Assembly: GCF_015352455.1 (NCBI RefSeq)
Contig: NZ_JADKPN010000016.1
Span: forward strand, 1 to 64,000
Direction: 5' to 3'
Length of the DNA stretch: 64,000 nucleotides
DNA from: Nocardioides islandensis
Lineage (GTDB): Bacteria > Actinomycetota > Actinomycetes > Propionibacteriales > Nocardioidaceae
Shown: in pieces, positions 1-9,128 of the stretch
How the letters are laid out: every line of letters starts with the position of its first letter
How positions within the stretch are numbered: the stretch's first letter is position 1
Notes under the pieces: generated by a model
Seen by the model: only the letters and a program-made list of their open reading frames with translations
What the model was told of the DNA's origin: nothing
Databases searched by the model: none
Position numbers and translations under genes: made by a program

Positions 1-245
1 CGAGCCGGGAGGCCGGCCACGGCCGAGCGTGTCGAGACCGAGGAACGCTCACCGGGTCTCGACACGGGCTCGCCCAGGGGCTCGCCCGGCTCGACCAGCA
101 TGACGAGAGGGCCGCGGTGGCTCCATGGTGGTCGAGCCGGGAGGCCGGCCACGGCCGAGCGTGTCGAGGCCGAGGAACGCTCACCGGGTCTCGACACGGG
201 CTCGCCCAGGGGCTCGCCCGGCTCGATCAGCATGACGAGAGGGAC
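1..245. repeat. Two tandem 111-bp copies of a dispersed inverted-repeat element
   Basis: Positions 1-111 and 133-243 are the same 111-bp sequence with two differences, joined by a short spacer. Each copy holds a left arm (CGAGCC...GTGTCGAG) and a right arm (GGTCTCGACAC...CGGCTCGA) that are largely complementary, so each could fold into a long stem-loop. Related elements occur at 4938-4985, 36063-36236 and 42564-42669, always between genes. Open frames across 100-519 are repeat-derived and look spurious. The rest of the leader to base 368 shows only a strong ribosome binding site (AGGAGG at 358-363) for the next gene. Confidence 0.85.
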
Positions 246-368
246 GCCGAGCAGCATCAGCCGCTGGATGGGCATCGAGGTACCGCCCGGCGTCCCTGCA
301 GGACGGGACTTCAGGCCCTGCTCGTGCCGCGCATCCGGTCCTAGCGTGGGTGGACGCAGGAGGACGCG

Positions 369-1790
369 ATGGCCAGTTTCATGCGCAACACGGATGCCTT
401 CGCTTGGGGCATGGAGGCTGATGCGCGGCTGCGCTCGACAGTCGTCAGCATCGTGGTGCTCGACCGATCGCCGGACTGGGCGGTGCTGGTCGACAGGTTC
501 GAGCGAGTGGCCAGGTTGATGCCGATGTTCCGGCAGCGGGTCGTGCCCTCGCTGCCGCCCGCGCCGCCTCGCTGGGTCTACGACCGCGACTTCGACCTGC
601 GTTACCACCTCCGTCGGGTGATGGCACCGCCCCCCGGGACGCTCGCGACCGTCCTGGAGATGGCGCGCCGGGCCGAGCTCGACGAGTTCGACCACGCCCG
701 GCCGATGTGGAGCGTCACGCTGGTCGAGGGGCTCGCCGACGACGGCGCGGCGCTGGTGGTCAAGCTCCACCACTCGCTCGCCGACGGGATCGGCGCCCTC
801 CAGATCGCCGAGCTCGTCTTCGACCACACGCCCGAACCCGCCGACCGCGGCCCGCTGCCGCCGGTGCCGGTCGCGAAGGAGCCCGGCCTGCTCGACACGC
901 TGCGGCACACGCTCGGCTACGAGGCGGCCACCCTGGGCCACGCGGCGAAGCTCGCCGCGCAGGCCACCCCCTCCGCGATCCTCGGCGGCGTCCGGCACCC
1001 CCGGGCGACCGTGCGGGCGGTCACCGAGACCACGGCCTCGGTCTACCGCACCGTGCGGCCGATCAACGAGACCTCCTCGCCGATCATGCGGGACCGGCGG
1101 ACTCGGCGCGAGCTCGGCGTGCACGAGGTCCCGCTCCTCGCGCTCAGGGAAGCGGCCCACCGCGGCGGCGGGACGCTCAACGACGCCTTCCTGGCCGGGA
1201 TCACCGGAGGGATGCGGATCTACCACGAGCGACACGGCTCCACGGTCGAGGAGCTGAAGGTGACCATGCCGATCAGCATCCGCTCGCAGGGGGACGAGGT
1301 CGGCGGCAACCGGATCACCCTGATGCGCTTCGTCCTGCCGGTCTCCGACCCGGATCCCGCCGCCCGGATCAAGGAGACCCACCGCCGTGCCGGATCCATC
1401 CGCGCAGAGCGCTCACTGCCGTACACCCAGACCATCGCCGGCGGCCTGAACCTCCTTCCTCGGTGGTACATCGGCGCCATCCTGCGCCACGTCGACTTCC
1501 TGGCCAGCAACGTGCCGGGACTGCCCGTCCAGGTGTACCTCGCAGGGGCAGCGGTGCGGATGCAGTACGGCTTCGGGCCGACGATCGGCGCGAGTGTGAA
1601 CATCACGCTGATGACCTACCGCGACACCTGCGCGATCGGCATCAACGCCGACAGCGCCGCGATCTCCGACTTCGAGGTCTTCCGCGAGTGCCTGGTCGCC
1701 GGCTTCGACGAGGTCCTCGCCCTTGCGGCCGACTCCGAACCCGCGCATCCCGGTAGGACCCCGCGCAAGCGCACTCCAGCACGCAAGTAG
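369..1790 (+). CDS. Wax ester synthase / diacylglycerol acyltransferase (WS/DGAT family)
   Basis: The predicted protein has 473 residues, the usual size for bacterial WS/DGAT enzymes, which join an acyl-CoA to a fatty alcohol or diacylglycerol to make storage wax esters or triacylglycerol at the inner membrane face. The catalytic HHxxxDG motif is present as HHSLADG at residues 134-140. The C-terminal half has the family's SNVPG and NITLMTY-type segments. The ATG at 369 follows AGGAGG with six bases between. The stop overlaps the ribosome binding site of adhE, whose ATG lies 10 bases on, so the two are almost certainly co-transcribed. Whether wax esters, triacylglycerols or short esters are made cannot be told from sequence. 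Confidence 0.93.
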   Translation: MASFMRNTDAFAWGMEADARLRSTVVSIVVLDRSPDWAVLVDRFERVARLMPMFRQRVVPSLPPAPPRWVYDRDFDLRYHLRRVMAPPPGTLATVLEMARRAELDEFDHARPMWSVTLVEGLADDGAALVVKLHHSLADGIGALQIAELVFDHTPEPADRGPLPPVPVAKEPGLLDTLRHTLGYEAATLGHAAKLAAQATPSAILGGVRHPRATVRAVTETTASVYRTVRPINETSSPIMRDRRTRRELGVHEVPLLALREAAHRGGGTLNDAFLAGITGGMRIYHERHGSTVEELKVTMPISIRSQGDEVGGNRITLMRFVLPVSDPDPAARIKETHRRAGSIRAERSLPYTQTIAGGLNLLPRWYIGAILRHVDFLASNVPGLPVQVYLAGAAVRMQYGFGPTIGASVNITLMTYRDTCAIGINADSAAISDFEVFRECLVAGFDEVLALAADSEPAHPGRTPRKRTPARK

Positions 1791-1800
1791 GAGATCGACC

Positions 1801-4479
1801 ATGGGCAAGTCAGACGTCGACGTCCGGCCGGCGGCAGCAGCAGAGGCCGTGGCGAAGCACGAGCCACCTCCGTCACCGGCCACATCACCGGCCACACCTG
1901 CCGGCACCACTGACGAGAGACTCCACGAGGTCGATGTCGTCGTCGACCGCGCCGCCGAGGCCGCCCGAGCCTTCCGGCTGCTGGACCAGCAGCAGGTGGA
2001 TGCCATCGTGGCGGCGATGGCCCGCGCGGGCATTCGTGCCGCAGCCGAGCTGGCCACCCTCGCCATCGAGGAGACCGGCTTCGGGGTCTTCGAGGACAAG
2101 GTGGTCAAGAACTACGTCGCGACGGAGTTCCTGTCCGACTACCTGCGCGACAAGCGGTCCGTGGGCGTGATCGAGGAGGACGTGGAGCGCAACATCGTCC
2201 GGGTGGCCGAGCCCATCGGCGTGCTGCTGGCCATCACGCCGGTGACGAACCCGACCTCGACCGTGCTCTACAAGGCGATCGTCGCGGCCAAGACCCGGAA
2301 CGCCATCATCTTCCGACCATCTCCGTACGCCATCCGCTCGTGCGAGCGGAGCGTGGCCGTGCTGCGCGAGGCGGCGGAGGCGGTCGGCATGCCCCTCGGC
2401 GCGCTGCAGGTCGTCCCGGACGCCGCCCACGACGTGACCCACTACCTCTTCAAGCACCCCGGTGTGGACTTCATCTGGGTGACCGGCGGCCCGAAGATCG
2501 TGGCGCTCGCCAACGCCGCCGGGAAGCCCGGGCTCAGCGTCGGGCCCGGCAACGCACCGACGTACATCCACCACACCGCTGACATCCCGGGTGCCGTCGT
2601 CGACATCTTGATCTCCAAGACCTTCGATGCCTCGGTGATCTGCCCGGCGGAGCAGACCTGCATCGTGGACGACGAGGTGTACGACGAGGTGCAGGACGAG
2701 TTCCTGCGCATGGGCGCCCACCTGCTCACCGGGGAGCAGGTCGGCCAGCTGGTCCAGTTCGCGTTCGGCGACGGCGACAAGGTCAACATGGCGGCCCTCG
2801 GCCAGCCCGCCGCCGAGCTGGCCGCGCGCTCCGGGTTCAGCGTGCCGCCGCTGACCAAGATCCTGCTCGCGCCCCTGCCGGCCGACCTCGAGCAGCTCGC
2901 GTCCCATCCCCTGCTGCAGGAGAAGCTGATGCCGGTCCTCGGCCTGGTGCGATCGCCGGACGTCCCGCACGCGGTCCAGGTCGCCGTCCTGGTCACCGAG
3001 CACGGCGGTCTCGGGCACACCTCGGCGGTGTATGCCCGCGACGCCGCCGTCGTCGACCTCTTCGCCGCGAGCGTCCGCACCGGCCGGATCCTCGTCAACG
3101 CGCCGACCGCGGTCGGCGCCCTCGGCGGGGTGTACAACAACCTGACCCCCACATTCTCCCTCGGCTGCGGCACGTGGGGCGGGTCGGTCACGACCGAGAA
3201 CGTCAACTACGAGCAGCTGCTCAACATCAAGACGGTCTCGCACCGGCGGACGCCCTCCCAGTGGTTCCGGGTGCCCTCCAACACGTTCTTCAACGCTGGG
3301 GCGCTGGACAACCTGCGCGACCTCGACTGCGAAGTCGCCGTCGTGGTGACCGATGCCGCCAACGAAGCCCGCGGCGTGACCGACATGGTCCGCTCCAAGC
3401 TGCGGACGAGTCACGTCCACGTGTTCAGCGAGGTGGTGCCGGAGCCCGACGAGGAGACGATCCGGCGCGGTGTCGCCATGCTCGAGAAGACCCAACCCGA
3501 CCTGCTTGTCGCCGTCGGTGGCGGTTCGGTGCTCGACGCGGCCAAGGCCATGCGCCTGTTCTTCGAGCACCCGGACCGCAGGCTCGAGGACCTGACCGTC
3601 CCCTTCCTCGACCCGCGCAAGCGGATGGCGGACTTCCCGCGTGAGCCGCACACCGTCCGGCTGGTCGCCGTACCGACGACGTCCGGAACGGGCTCGGAGG
3701 TCTCGCCCGCCGCCGTGGTGACGGTCGGCGAGCGCAAGGAGACGCTCGTCGACTACTGCCTGGTGCCCGACGTGGCCATCGTCGACCCGCTGCTCACCTT
3801 GTCGATGCCCGAGTCCGTCACCCTCGACAGCGGCATCGATGCCCTGACCCACGCCCTCGAGGCAGTGGTGTCGATCTTCGCCTCGCCGTACACCGACGCC
3901 TTCTGCGTGCAGGCGGCGCGGCTGATCTTCGACGCGCTCCCGCGCGTGCTCGACGACCCGGCCGACCTGGCGGCGCGAACGGACATGGCCAACGCAGCGA
4001 CCCTTGCCGGGCTCGCCTTCTCCAACGCCTTCGTGGGCACCAACCACGCGCTCGCCCACGCCGTGGGCGCTCGCTTCCACATCGCCCACGGTCGCGCCAA
4101 CGGCGTGTTCCTGCCGCTCGTCCTGCGCTACAACGCCGAGCTCCCGACCAAGTTCATGCCGGCGCCGGGGTACTCGGCGTACATCGCTCCCCAGAAGTAC
4201 GCCCAGCTCGGGCGGGTCGTCTTCGGGGGGTCGGATCCGGCGGAGAGCCGCCGCCGGCTGTTCGAGGGGGTCGAGGCCCTGCTCGACCGACTGGGCATGC
4301 CGCGGTCCCTCCAGGAACTGGGAGTCGACGAGCAGGAGTTCGAGCAGGCCCTGCCGACGCTGGCGATGACCGCGTTCCAGGACCTGAGCAACCGCACGAA
4401 CCCGCGGATGCCCCTGCTCAAGGAGATCGTCGAGCTGTTGAGGACGGGGTTCGTAGGAGGACGCGTCGATGCCCACTGA
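1801..4479 (+). CDS. adhE: Bifunctional acetaldehyde-CoA / alcohol dehydrogenase
   Basis: The protein has 892 residues, matching the classical AdhE fusion. The N-terminal half is a CoA-acylating aldehyde dehydrogenase with the nucleophilic cysteine at residue 281 in SVICPAEQ. The C-terminal half is an iron-dependent alcohol dehydrogenase with GTGSEVSP and a metal-binding region GIDALTHALEA (D680, H684) followed by NHALAHAVG and HIAHGRANG. Together they reduce an acyl-CoA to the aldehyde and then the alcohol with NADH. About 35 Ala/Pro-rich residues precede the ALDH domain. The start at 1801 was preferred over the longer frame because AGGAG sits just upstream. It follows the WS/DGAT gene by 10 bases and overlaps the next gene by 11. 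AdhE is usually linked to acetyl-CoA; here the partner suggests longer acyl-CoA could be a substrate, which is inference. Confidence 0.93.
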   Translation: MGKSDVDVRPAAAAEAVAKHEPPPSPATSPATPAGTTDERLHEVDVVVDRAAEAARAFRLLDQQQVDAIVAAMARAGIRAAAELATLAIEETGFGVFEDKVVKNYVATEFLSDYLRDKRSVGVIEEDVERNIVRVAEPIGVLLAITPVTNPTSTVLYKAIVAAKTRNAIIFRPSPYAIRSCERSVAVLREAAEAVGMPLGALQVVPDAAHDVTHYLFKHPGVDFIWVTGGPKIVALANAAGKPGLSVGPGNAPTYIHHTADIPGAVVDILISKTFDASVICPAEQTCIVDDEVYDEVQDEFLRMGAHLLTGEQVGQLVQFAFGDGDKVNMAALGQPAAELAARSGFSVPPLTKILLAPLPADLEQLASHPLLQEKLMPVLGLVRSPDVPHAVQVAVLVTEHGGLGHTSAVYARDAAVVDLFAASVRTGRILVNAPTAVGALGGVYNNLTPTFSLGCGTWGGSVTTENVNYEQLLNIKTVSHRRTPSQWFRVPSNTFFNAGALDNLRDLDCEVAVVVTDAANEARGVTDMVRSKLRTSHVHVFSEVVPEPDEETIRRGVAMLEKTQPDLLVAVGGGSVLDAAKAMRLFFEHPDRRLEDLTVPFLDPRKRMADFPREPHTVRLVAVPTTSGTGSEVSPAAVVTVGERKETLVDYCLVPDVAIVDPLLTLSMPESVTLDSGIDALTHALEAVVSIFASPYTDAFCVQAARLIFDALPRVLDDPADLAARTDMANAATLAGLAFSNAFVGTNHALAHAVGARFHIAHGRANGVFLPLVLRYNAELPTKFMPAPGYSAYIAPQKYAQLGRVVFGGSDPAESRRRLFEGVEALLDRLGMPRSLQELGVDEQEFEQALPTLAMTAFQDLSNRTNPRMPLLKEIVELLRTGFVGGRVDAH

Positions 4480-4906
4480 CAACGCCGTGCGCACCGTCGA
4501 GGTGCGGGCTGCCTTCGAGGACGTGCTGTCCACCATCCGTGACGTGGAGAGCCAGCCCGAGTGGATCCCGGAGATCCTCGAGGCCGAGCTGCTCGAGGTC
4601 TACGAGGACGACGGGCTGCCGGCGACCGCGCGGTTCAAGGCGTCGGCGACGGTCGGCACCGACCAGTACACGCTCTCCTACGACCACGGGGAGGACTGCA
4701 TGAGCTGGACGATGGTGGAAGGCCGGCTGCAGACAGGGCAGGAAGGGCGCTACACCCTCGTGCCGCTCGGGCGCGACAAGACCGAGGTCACCTACGACCT
4801 CACCATCCACCACAACCTGCCACTGCCCGGGTTCGTCCGGCGCCGCGTGATCGGGGGCCTCGTCGACAGCACCCTGGGCGGCCTCAAGGCGCGCCTGGAG
4901 GCCTGA
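4469..4906 (+). CDS. SRPBCC (START-like) family protein
   Basis: This 145-residue protein looks like a polyketide cyclase/dehydrase or RatA-like SRPBCC domain, a helix-grip fold that binds hydrophobic ligands. Typical features are the N-terminal pattern VEVRAAFEDVLSTIRDVESQPEWIP, the central beta strands with ATARFKASATVG, and a long C-terminal helix ending GGLVDSTLGGLKARLE. The ATG follows AGGAGG by eight bases and overlaps the end of adhE by 11 bases, so translation is probably coupled and the protein likely serves the same lipid pathway, perhaps in substrate handling. No catalytic residue can be assigned. Confidence 0.85.
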   Translation: MPTDNAVRTVEVRAAFEDVLSTIRDVESQPEWIPEILEAELLEVYEDDGLPATARFKASATVGTDQYTLSYDHGEDCMSWTMVEGRLQTGQEGRYTLVPLGRDKTEVTYDLTIHHNLPLPGFVRRRVIGGLVDSTLGGLKARLEA

Positions 4907-4937
4907 TCCCTGCGGGTGGCGACGCCGGTCCGGGACC

Positions 4938-4985
4938 ACGGGGTCTCGACACGGGCTCGCCCGGCGCGACCACCAGGGCGCCTCG
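4938..4985. repeat. Degenerate partial copy of the dispersed GGTCTCGACACGGGCTCG repeat
   Basis: The block GGGTCTCGACACGGGCTCGC matches the right arm of the repeat at 1-245, followed by a diverged CCCGGCGCGACCACC. The left arm is missing. It lies in the short gap between the SRPBCC gene and guaA. Confidence 0.6.
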
Positions 4986-4998
4986 ATAGGGTTGGGCC

Positions 4999-6567
4999 AT
5001 GCCCAACACGGGGTCGGAGCACGACCTGGTCCTCGTCGTGGACTTCGGGGCGCAGTACGCCCAGCTCATCGCCCGGCGCGTGCGCGAGGCGAACGTCTAC
5101 TCCGAGATCGTGCCGCACACCATGCCGGTGGCCGAGATGCTCGCGCGCGGGCCGAAGGCGATCGTGCTGTCGGGCGGGCCGTCGTCGGTGTACGAGGAGG
5201 GGGCGCCGTCACTCGACGGTGCGCTGTTCGAGGGCGACGTCCCGGTGTTCGGGATGTGCTACGGCTTCCAGGTCATGGCCCAGGAGCTGGGCGGCACCGT
5301 CTCGCCGACAGGTGCCCGCGAGTACGGCCGCACCCCGGTGGACGTCGTCGAGGCGGGCACGCTGCTCGCCGGCGTACCGGAGCACCACAACGTCTGGATG
5401 TCCCACGGCGACTCGGTGACGGCGGCGCCCGAGGGCTTCACCCTGCTGGCGTCCACGCTCGGGACGCCGGTCGCGGCGTTCGAGGACGTGGCGCGCGGGT
5501 ACGCCGGCGTGCAGTGGCACCCGGAGGTGCTGCACACCGAGCACGGGCAGAAGGTCCTCGAGCACTTCCTCCTCGACATCGCCGGCTGCCGGCCGACGTG
5601 GACGATGCTCAACATCGTCGACGAGCAGGTCGGGCGGATCCGCGAGCAGATCGGCGAAGGTCGCGCGATCTGCGCGCTGTCCGGCGGCGTGGACTCCGCT
5701 GTCGCCGCCGCGATCGTGCAGCGAGCCATCGGCGACCGGCTGACGTGCGTGTACGTCGACCACGGGATGATGCGGCTGGGCGAGACCGAGCAGGTGCGCT
5801 CCGACTTCGAGGCGGTCTTCGACACCCTCGACGTGGTGGACGCCGGCGACCAGTTCCTCGGTGCGCTGGAGGGGATCCACGACCCCGAGGAGAAGCGCAA
5901 GATCATCGGCCGCGAGTTCATCCGCACGTTCGAGGCCGCCGAGGCCCGCGTGTTCGGGGACGCGTCCGACGCCACCACGGCGTACCTCGTCCAGGGCACG
6001 CTCTACCCGGACGTCGTCGAGTCCGGCGGTGGGGCGGGCACGAGCAACATCAAGTCCCACCACAACGTCGGCGGCCTCCCGGACGACCTCCAGTTCGAGC
6101 TGGTCGAGCCGCTGCGCACCCTGTTCAAGGACGAGGTCCGCATGGTCGGCGAGCAGCTCGGCCTGCCGCCCACGATGGTGTGGCGCCAGCCGTTCCCCGG
6201 GCCCGGCCTCGGCATCCGGATCATCGGCGAGGTCACCCGCGAACGCCTGGACATCCTGCGCCAGGCCGACGCGATCGCGCGCGCCGAGCTGACCGCGGCC
6301 GGTCTCGACCGCGACATCTGGCAGTTCCCCGTCGTGCTGCTCGCCGACGTGCGTTCGGTCGGCGTCCAGGGCGACGGCCGCACGTACGGCCACCCGGTGG
6401 TCCTGCGGCCCGTCACCTCCGAGGACGCCATGACAGCCGACTGGGCCCGACTGCCCTACGACCTGCTCGAGAAGATCTCGACCCGCATCACCAACGAGGT
6501 GCGCGAGGTCAACCGGGTCACCGTCGACATCACCTCGAAGCCGCCCGGCACCATCGAGTGGGAGTAG
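4999..6567 (+). CDS. guaA: GMP synthase (glutamine-hydrolysing)
   Basis: This 522-residue cytoplasmic enzyme aminates XMP to GMP using glutamine and ATP, the last step of guanine nucleotide synthesis. The N-terminal class I glutamine amidotransferase domain shows the catalytic triad: Cys87 in GMCYGFQ, and His174 and Glu176 in WHPEV. The ATP-pyrophosphatase P-loop is SGGVDS at residues 228-233. The C-terminal dimerization domain ends in the conserved ITSKPPGTIEWE. Length and motif spacing are normal, so the gene looks intact. It stands alone between the lipid operon and the exporter pair. Confidence 0.98.
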   Translation: MPNTGSEHDLVLVVDFGAQYAQLIARRVREANVYSEIVPHTMPVAEMLARGPKAIVLSGGPSSVYEEGAPSLDGALFEGDVPVFGMCYGFQVMAQELGGTVSPTGAREYGRTPVDVVEAGTLLAGVPEHHNVWMSHGDSVTAAPEGFTLLASTLGTPVAAFEDVARGYAGVQWHPEVLHTEHGQKVLEHFLLDIAGCRPTWTMLNIVDEQVGRIREQIGEGRAICALSGGVDSAVAAAIVQRAIGDRLTCVYVDHGMMRLGETEQVRSDFEAVFDTLDVVDAGDQFLGALEGIHDPEEKRKIIGREFIRTFEAAEARVFGDASDATTAYLVQGTLYPDVVESGGGAGTSNIKSHHNVGGLPDDLQFELVEPLRTLFKDEVRMVGEQLGLPPTMVWRQPFPGPGLGIRIIGEVTRERLDILRQADAIARAELTAAGLDRDIWQFPVVLLADVRSVGVQGDGRTYGHPVVLRPVTSEDAMTADWARLPYDLLEKISTRITNEVREVNRVTVDITSKPPGTIEWE

Positions 6568-6598
6568 GCCCTCCGAACTGTCGCCCTAAGGAACGCAT

Positions 6599-8380
6599 GT
6601 GAGGACCAGGTCGCGCCTCGCCGCCGCCGACCCTGCCGGGCGGGTGCTCCTGTGGCTCGCGGCCGTGGCGGTCGCCTTCGCGGCGGCCGACACCTACGTG
6701 GTGGTTCTCGCGCTTCCGGAGATGATGGCCTCCGCCGGGCTGTCGGCCGAGGACCTCCAACGGGCGGCCCCCATCATCTCCGGCTTCATGCTCGGGTACG
6801 TCGCGGCGTTGCCGCTGGTCGGCCGGATCGCCGACCTACGTGGCCGCACCCCCGTCCTCGTCGGCTCGCTGGTGGTGTTCTCCCTCGGCTCCCTGGTGAC
6901 CGCGGCGGCCTACGACCTGCCCTCGATGGTGGCCGGTCGCGTGCTCCAGGGCATCGGCGCTGGGGGACTGCTGCCGGCCACGCTGGCCCTGGTGGCCGAC
7001 CTCTACCCTCCGCGCCGGCGTGGAGTCCCCCTCGGGGTGGTCAACGGCATCCAGGAGCTCGGCAACGTCGTGGGGCCGCTGTACGGCGCCGTCGTGCTCA
7101 CGTTCGGCACGTGGCGCGACATCTTCCTCGTCAACCTCGCCGCCGGCTTGGTGCTCGCGGCGGTCATCCGGCGGGTCGCCGCGCACCACGGCGACCCAGC
7201 CCTACGGCCCCGCCTGCTTGCCCGCCGGGACTGGTTGGGGGTGCTGCTCGCCACCGCGGCCGTCAGCGGGCTCCTGCTGGTGATGGTGCAACCCTCCCGG
7301 CTCACCGGCGACGTGGATCTCGGGGTCGCGTTCCTCCCGGTCGCGGGTCAGAGCCGCTGGCTCTCCCCGCTGGGGATCGCGGTTGTCGTGCTCGCGCTGC
7401 TGCTTCTCGTGCGCTGCCTGACCGCGCGCTCGCCCCTGGTCGACGTGCCGTCGTGGCGGCCTCTCCTGCGCCAGGTCGACCTGCTCGGTGCCGGGCTGCT
7501 GGCCGCAGCGCTCGCCGGGGTGATCCTCGCCTTCGCGGCGACCGACCCCGAGGTGCAGGTGCTTGCGCCCGCCGGGCCCTGGCTGCTGCTGGGCGGCGCG
7601 CTGGCGGCCGCCGGCTTCTGGCGTCGCAACCGCGCGGTGAGCAACCCGCTGGTGCCGCCCGGAGCGCTGACGGCGACCCCGGCCTGGGGCGCGCTGGTCG
7701 TGAGCTTCTTCGTGGGCGCCGGCCTGATCGCCGCCCTGGTGGACATCCCGATCTTCGCGCGGATCACGATCTACGGCGACTCCCAGCTCGCGGCGGCGCT
7801 CGTGCTGGTGCGGTTCCTCGTCGGGCTGCCGGTCGGGGCCCTCGTCGGCGGCTGGCTGACCCACCGGGTCCCGGCCGGGGTGGTGACGGCCATCGGGATG
7901 GCGGCGAGCTGTGCCGCGTTTGCGTGGATGTCGCGGTGGGGGCTGGAGTCCCTGCGCAGCCCCGTGGCGACGGTGCCGCTGGTCCTGGGAGGGCTGGGAG
8001 TCGGTCTCGCCATGCCCCCGACGAACGCCGCGTTGCTCTCGGCCACCCGCTCCACCACCCACGGCGTGGCCAGCGCTCTGCTCGTGGTGGCGCGGACCGT
8101 CGGGAAGCTGGTGGGCATCAGCGCACTGACCACTATCGGGTTGCGCCGCTACTACGTGGCCCAGGCCGACATCCCGGCCGCCCAGGACGTCTGCCCCGGC
8201 GGCCGGACCCGCTGCGCGGAGTACGCGCTGATCCTGCGCGAAGCCGGCCTGGTCCAGCTGCACACGATCTTCCTGGGCGCCGCGGTCTGCTGCGCGGTCG
8301 CGGGGCTGGCCGCTCTCGTGGTCTTCCGTCACGCCGACACCCGCGACGTCGGCCACGGCCGTGAAAGGCTGGAGCCGTGA
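6599..8380 (+). CDS. 14-TM MFS exporter, P55 (Rv1410c)-like
   Basis: The protein has 593 residues, hydrophobic throughout, and fits the DHA2-type major facilitator family with 14 helices. The loop 2-3 signature appears as GRIADLRGR from about residue 75. The GTG start is preferred because AAGGA lies eight bases upstream and the overlapping ATG at 6597 runs straight into a stop. Its last bases overlap the GTG of the next gene, which encodes an LprG/LppX-type lipoprotein. In Mycobacterium tuberculosis the equivalent pair, P55 and LprG, moves triacylglycerol and lipoglycans to the outer envelope. That pairing makes a lipid export role more likely than drug efflux. The gene order here is the reverse of the mycobacterial one. 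Confidence 0.85.
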   Translation: MRTRSRLAAADPAGRVLLWLAAVAVAFAAADTYVVVLALPEMMASAGLSAEDLQRAAPIISGFMLGYVAALPLVGRIADLRGRTPVLVGSLVVFSLGSLVTAAAYDLPSMVAGRVLQGIGAGGLLPATLALVADLYPPRRRGVPLGVVNGIQELGNVVGPLYGAVVLTFGTWRDIFLVNLAAGLVLAAVIRRVAAHHGDPALRPRLLARRDWLGVLLATAAVSGLLLVMVQPSRLTGDVDLGVAFLPVAGQSRWLSPLGIAVVVLALLLLVRCLTARSPLVDVPSWRPLLRQVDLLGAGLLAAALAGVILAFAATDPEVQVLAPAGPWLLLGGALAAAGFWRRNRAVSNPLVPPGALTATPAWGALVVSFFVGAGLIAALVDIPIFARITIYGDSQLAAALVLVRFLVGLPVGALVGGWLTHRVPAGVVTAIGMAASCAAFAWMSRWGLESLRSPVATVPLVLGGLGVGLAMPPTNAALLSATRSTTHGVASALLVVARTVGKLVGISALTTIGLRRYYVAQADIPAAQDVCPGGRTRCAEYALILREAGLVQLHTIFLGAAVCCAVAGLAALVVFRHADTRDVGHGRERLEP

Positions 8381-9066
8381 AGACGCGTGTCGTCAGGTGG
8401 TCGGGTGTCGCACTCGCTGTGTGGGCAGTGGCGGGGTGCAGCTCGCAGCCCGCCACCGAGGGTCGCAGCGTCGACGAGGTGCTCACCGCCGCGAAGGACA
8501 ACTTCGACGAGGCGGCGAGCGTGCACCTGACCCTGGCGACCAGCTCCACCCCCTCCGGGGGCAACGGCGTGCTGGGTGCCGACGGCACCCTCACGCACCA
8601 GCCCGCCTTCAAGGGCATGGTGAGGGTGCTCCTCGGTGGCTTCAACGCCGAGGTGCCCGTCATCTCGGTCGACGGCGAGGTTCACGCCAAGCTCCCGCTG
8701 ACCACGAGCTACCAGGTCATCGACCCGGCCGAGTACGGCGCTCCCGACCCCGCCGACTTCGCCGACCCGGACAGCGGGATCTCCGGACTGCTGGTGAAGC
8801 TGGAGGACCCCTCGCGCGGGGCTGCCATCCGGCAGGGCGACCAGGTGCTGACGACCTTCACAGGGACGTTGCTCGGGACCTACGTGGACCCGATCATCCC
8901 GAGCGCCGACGCGAAGGGCGTCTACGACACCGAGATCGGGATCAGCGAGGACGACCAGATCACAACCCTGCGGGTGACGGGCGAGTTCTTCTCGGGCGGC
9001 GGCGACGAGACCTACGACATGACCTTCGACGCCTACGGCGAGGCGGTCACGGTCACGGCTCCCTGA
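8377..9066 (+). CDS. LppX/LprAFG-family lipoprotein (LprG-like)
   Basis: The protein is 229 residues with a short signal peptide and a lipobox ending AVAGC, which places the lipidated cysteine at residue 21. The mature part matches the LppX_LprAFG pattern: an early helix (DEVLTAAKDNFDEAASVHLTL), the GEVHAKLPLTTSYQVIDPAEYGAPDPADF segment and LRVTGEFFSGGGDETYDMTF. Members form a half-barrel with a cavity for acyl chains and shuttle lipids across the periplasm-like space. The GTG start overlaps the stop of the exporter gene (GTGA), so the two are translationally coupled. Name given by family and context rather than by orthology. Confidence 0.85.
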   Translation: MKTRVVRWSGVALAVWAVAGCSSQPATEGRSVDEVLTAAKDNFDEAASVHLTLATSSTPSGGNGVLGADGTLTHQPAFKGMVRVLLGGFNAEVPVISVDGEVHAKLPLTTSYQVIDPAEYGAPDPADFADPDSGISGLLVKLEDPSRGAAIRQGDQVLTTFTGTLLGTYVDPIIPSADAKGVYDTEIGISEDDQITTLRVTGEFFSGGGDETYDMTFDAYGEAVTVTAP

Positions 9067-9128
9067 GGCGGCGACCGCGGCGGGTGGACGTCCGACCGTC
9101 CTTCGGGCTGCCCTTCGTCAGCGGAGAG

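Noticed and set aside
1885..4536. An 883-codon minus-strand frame antisense to adhE
   Set aside because: It lies opposite a complete AdhE and its translation is repetitive Arg/Gly/His/Asp-rich sequence.
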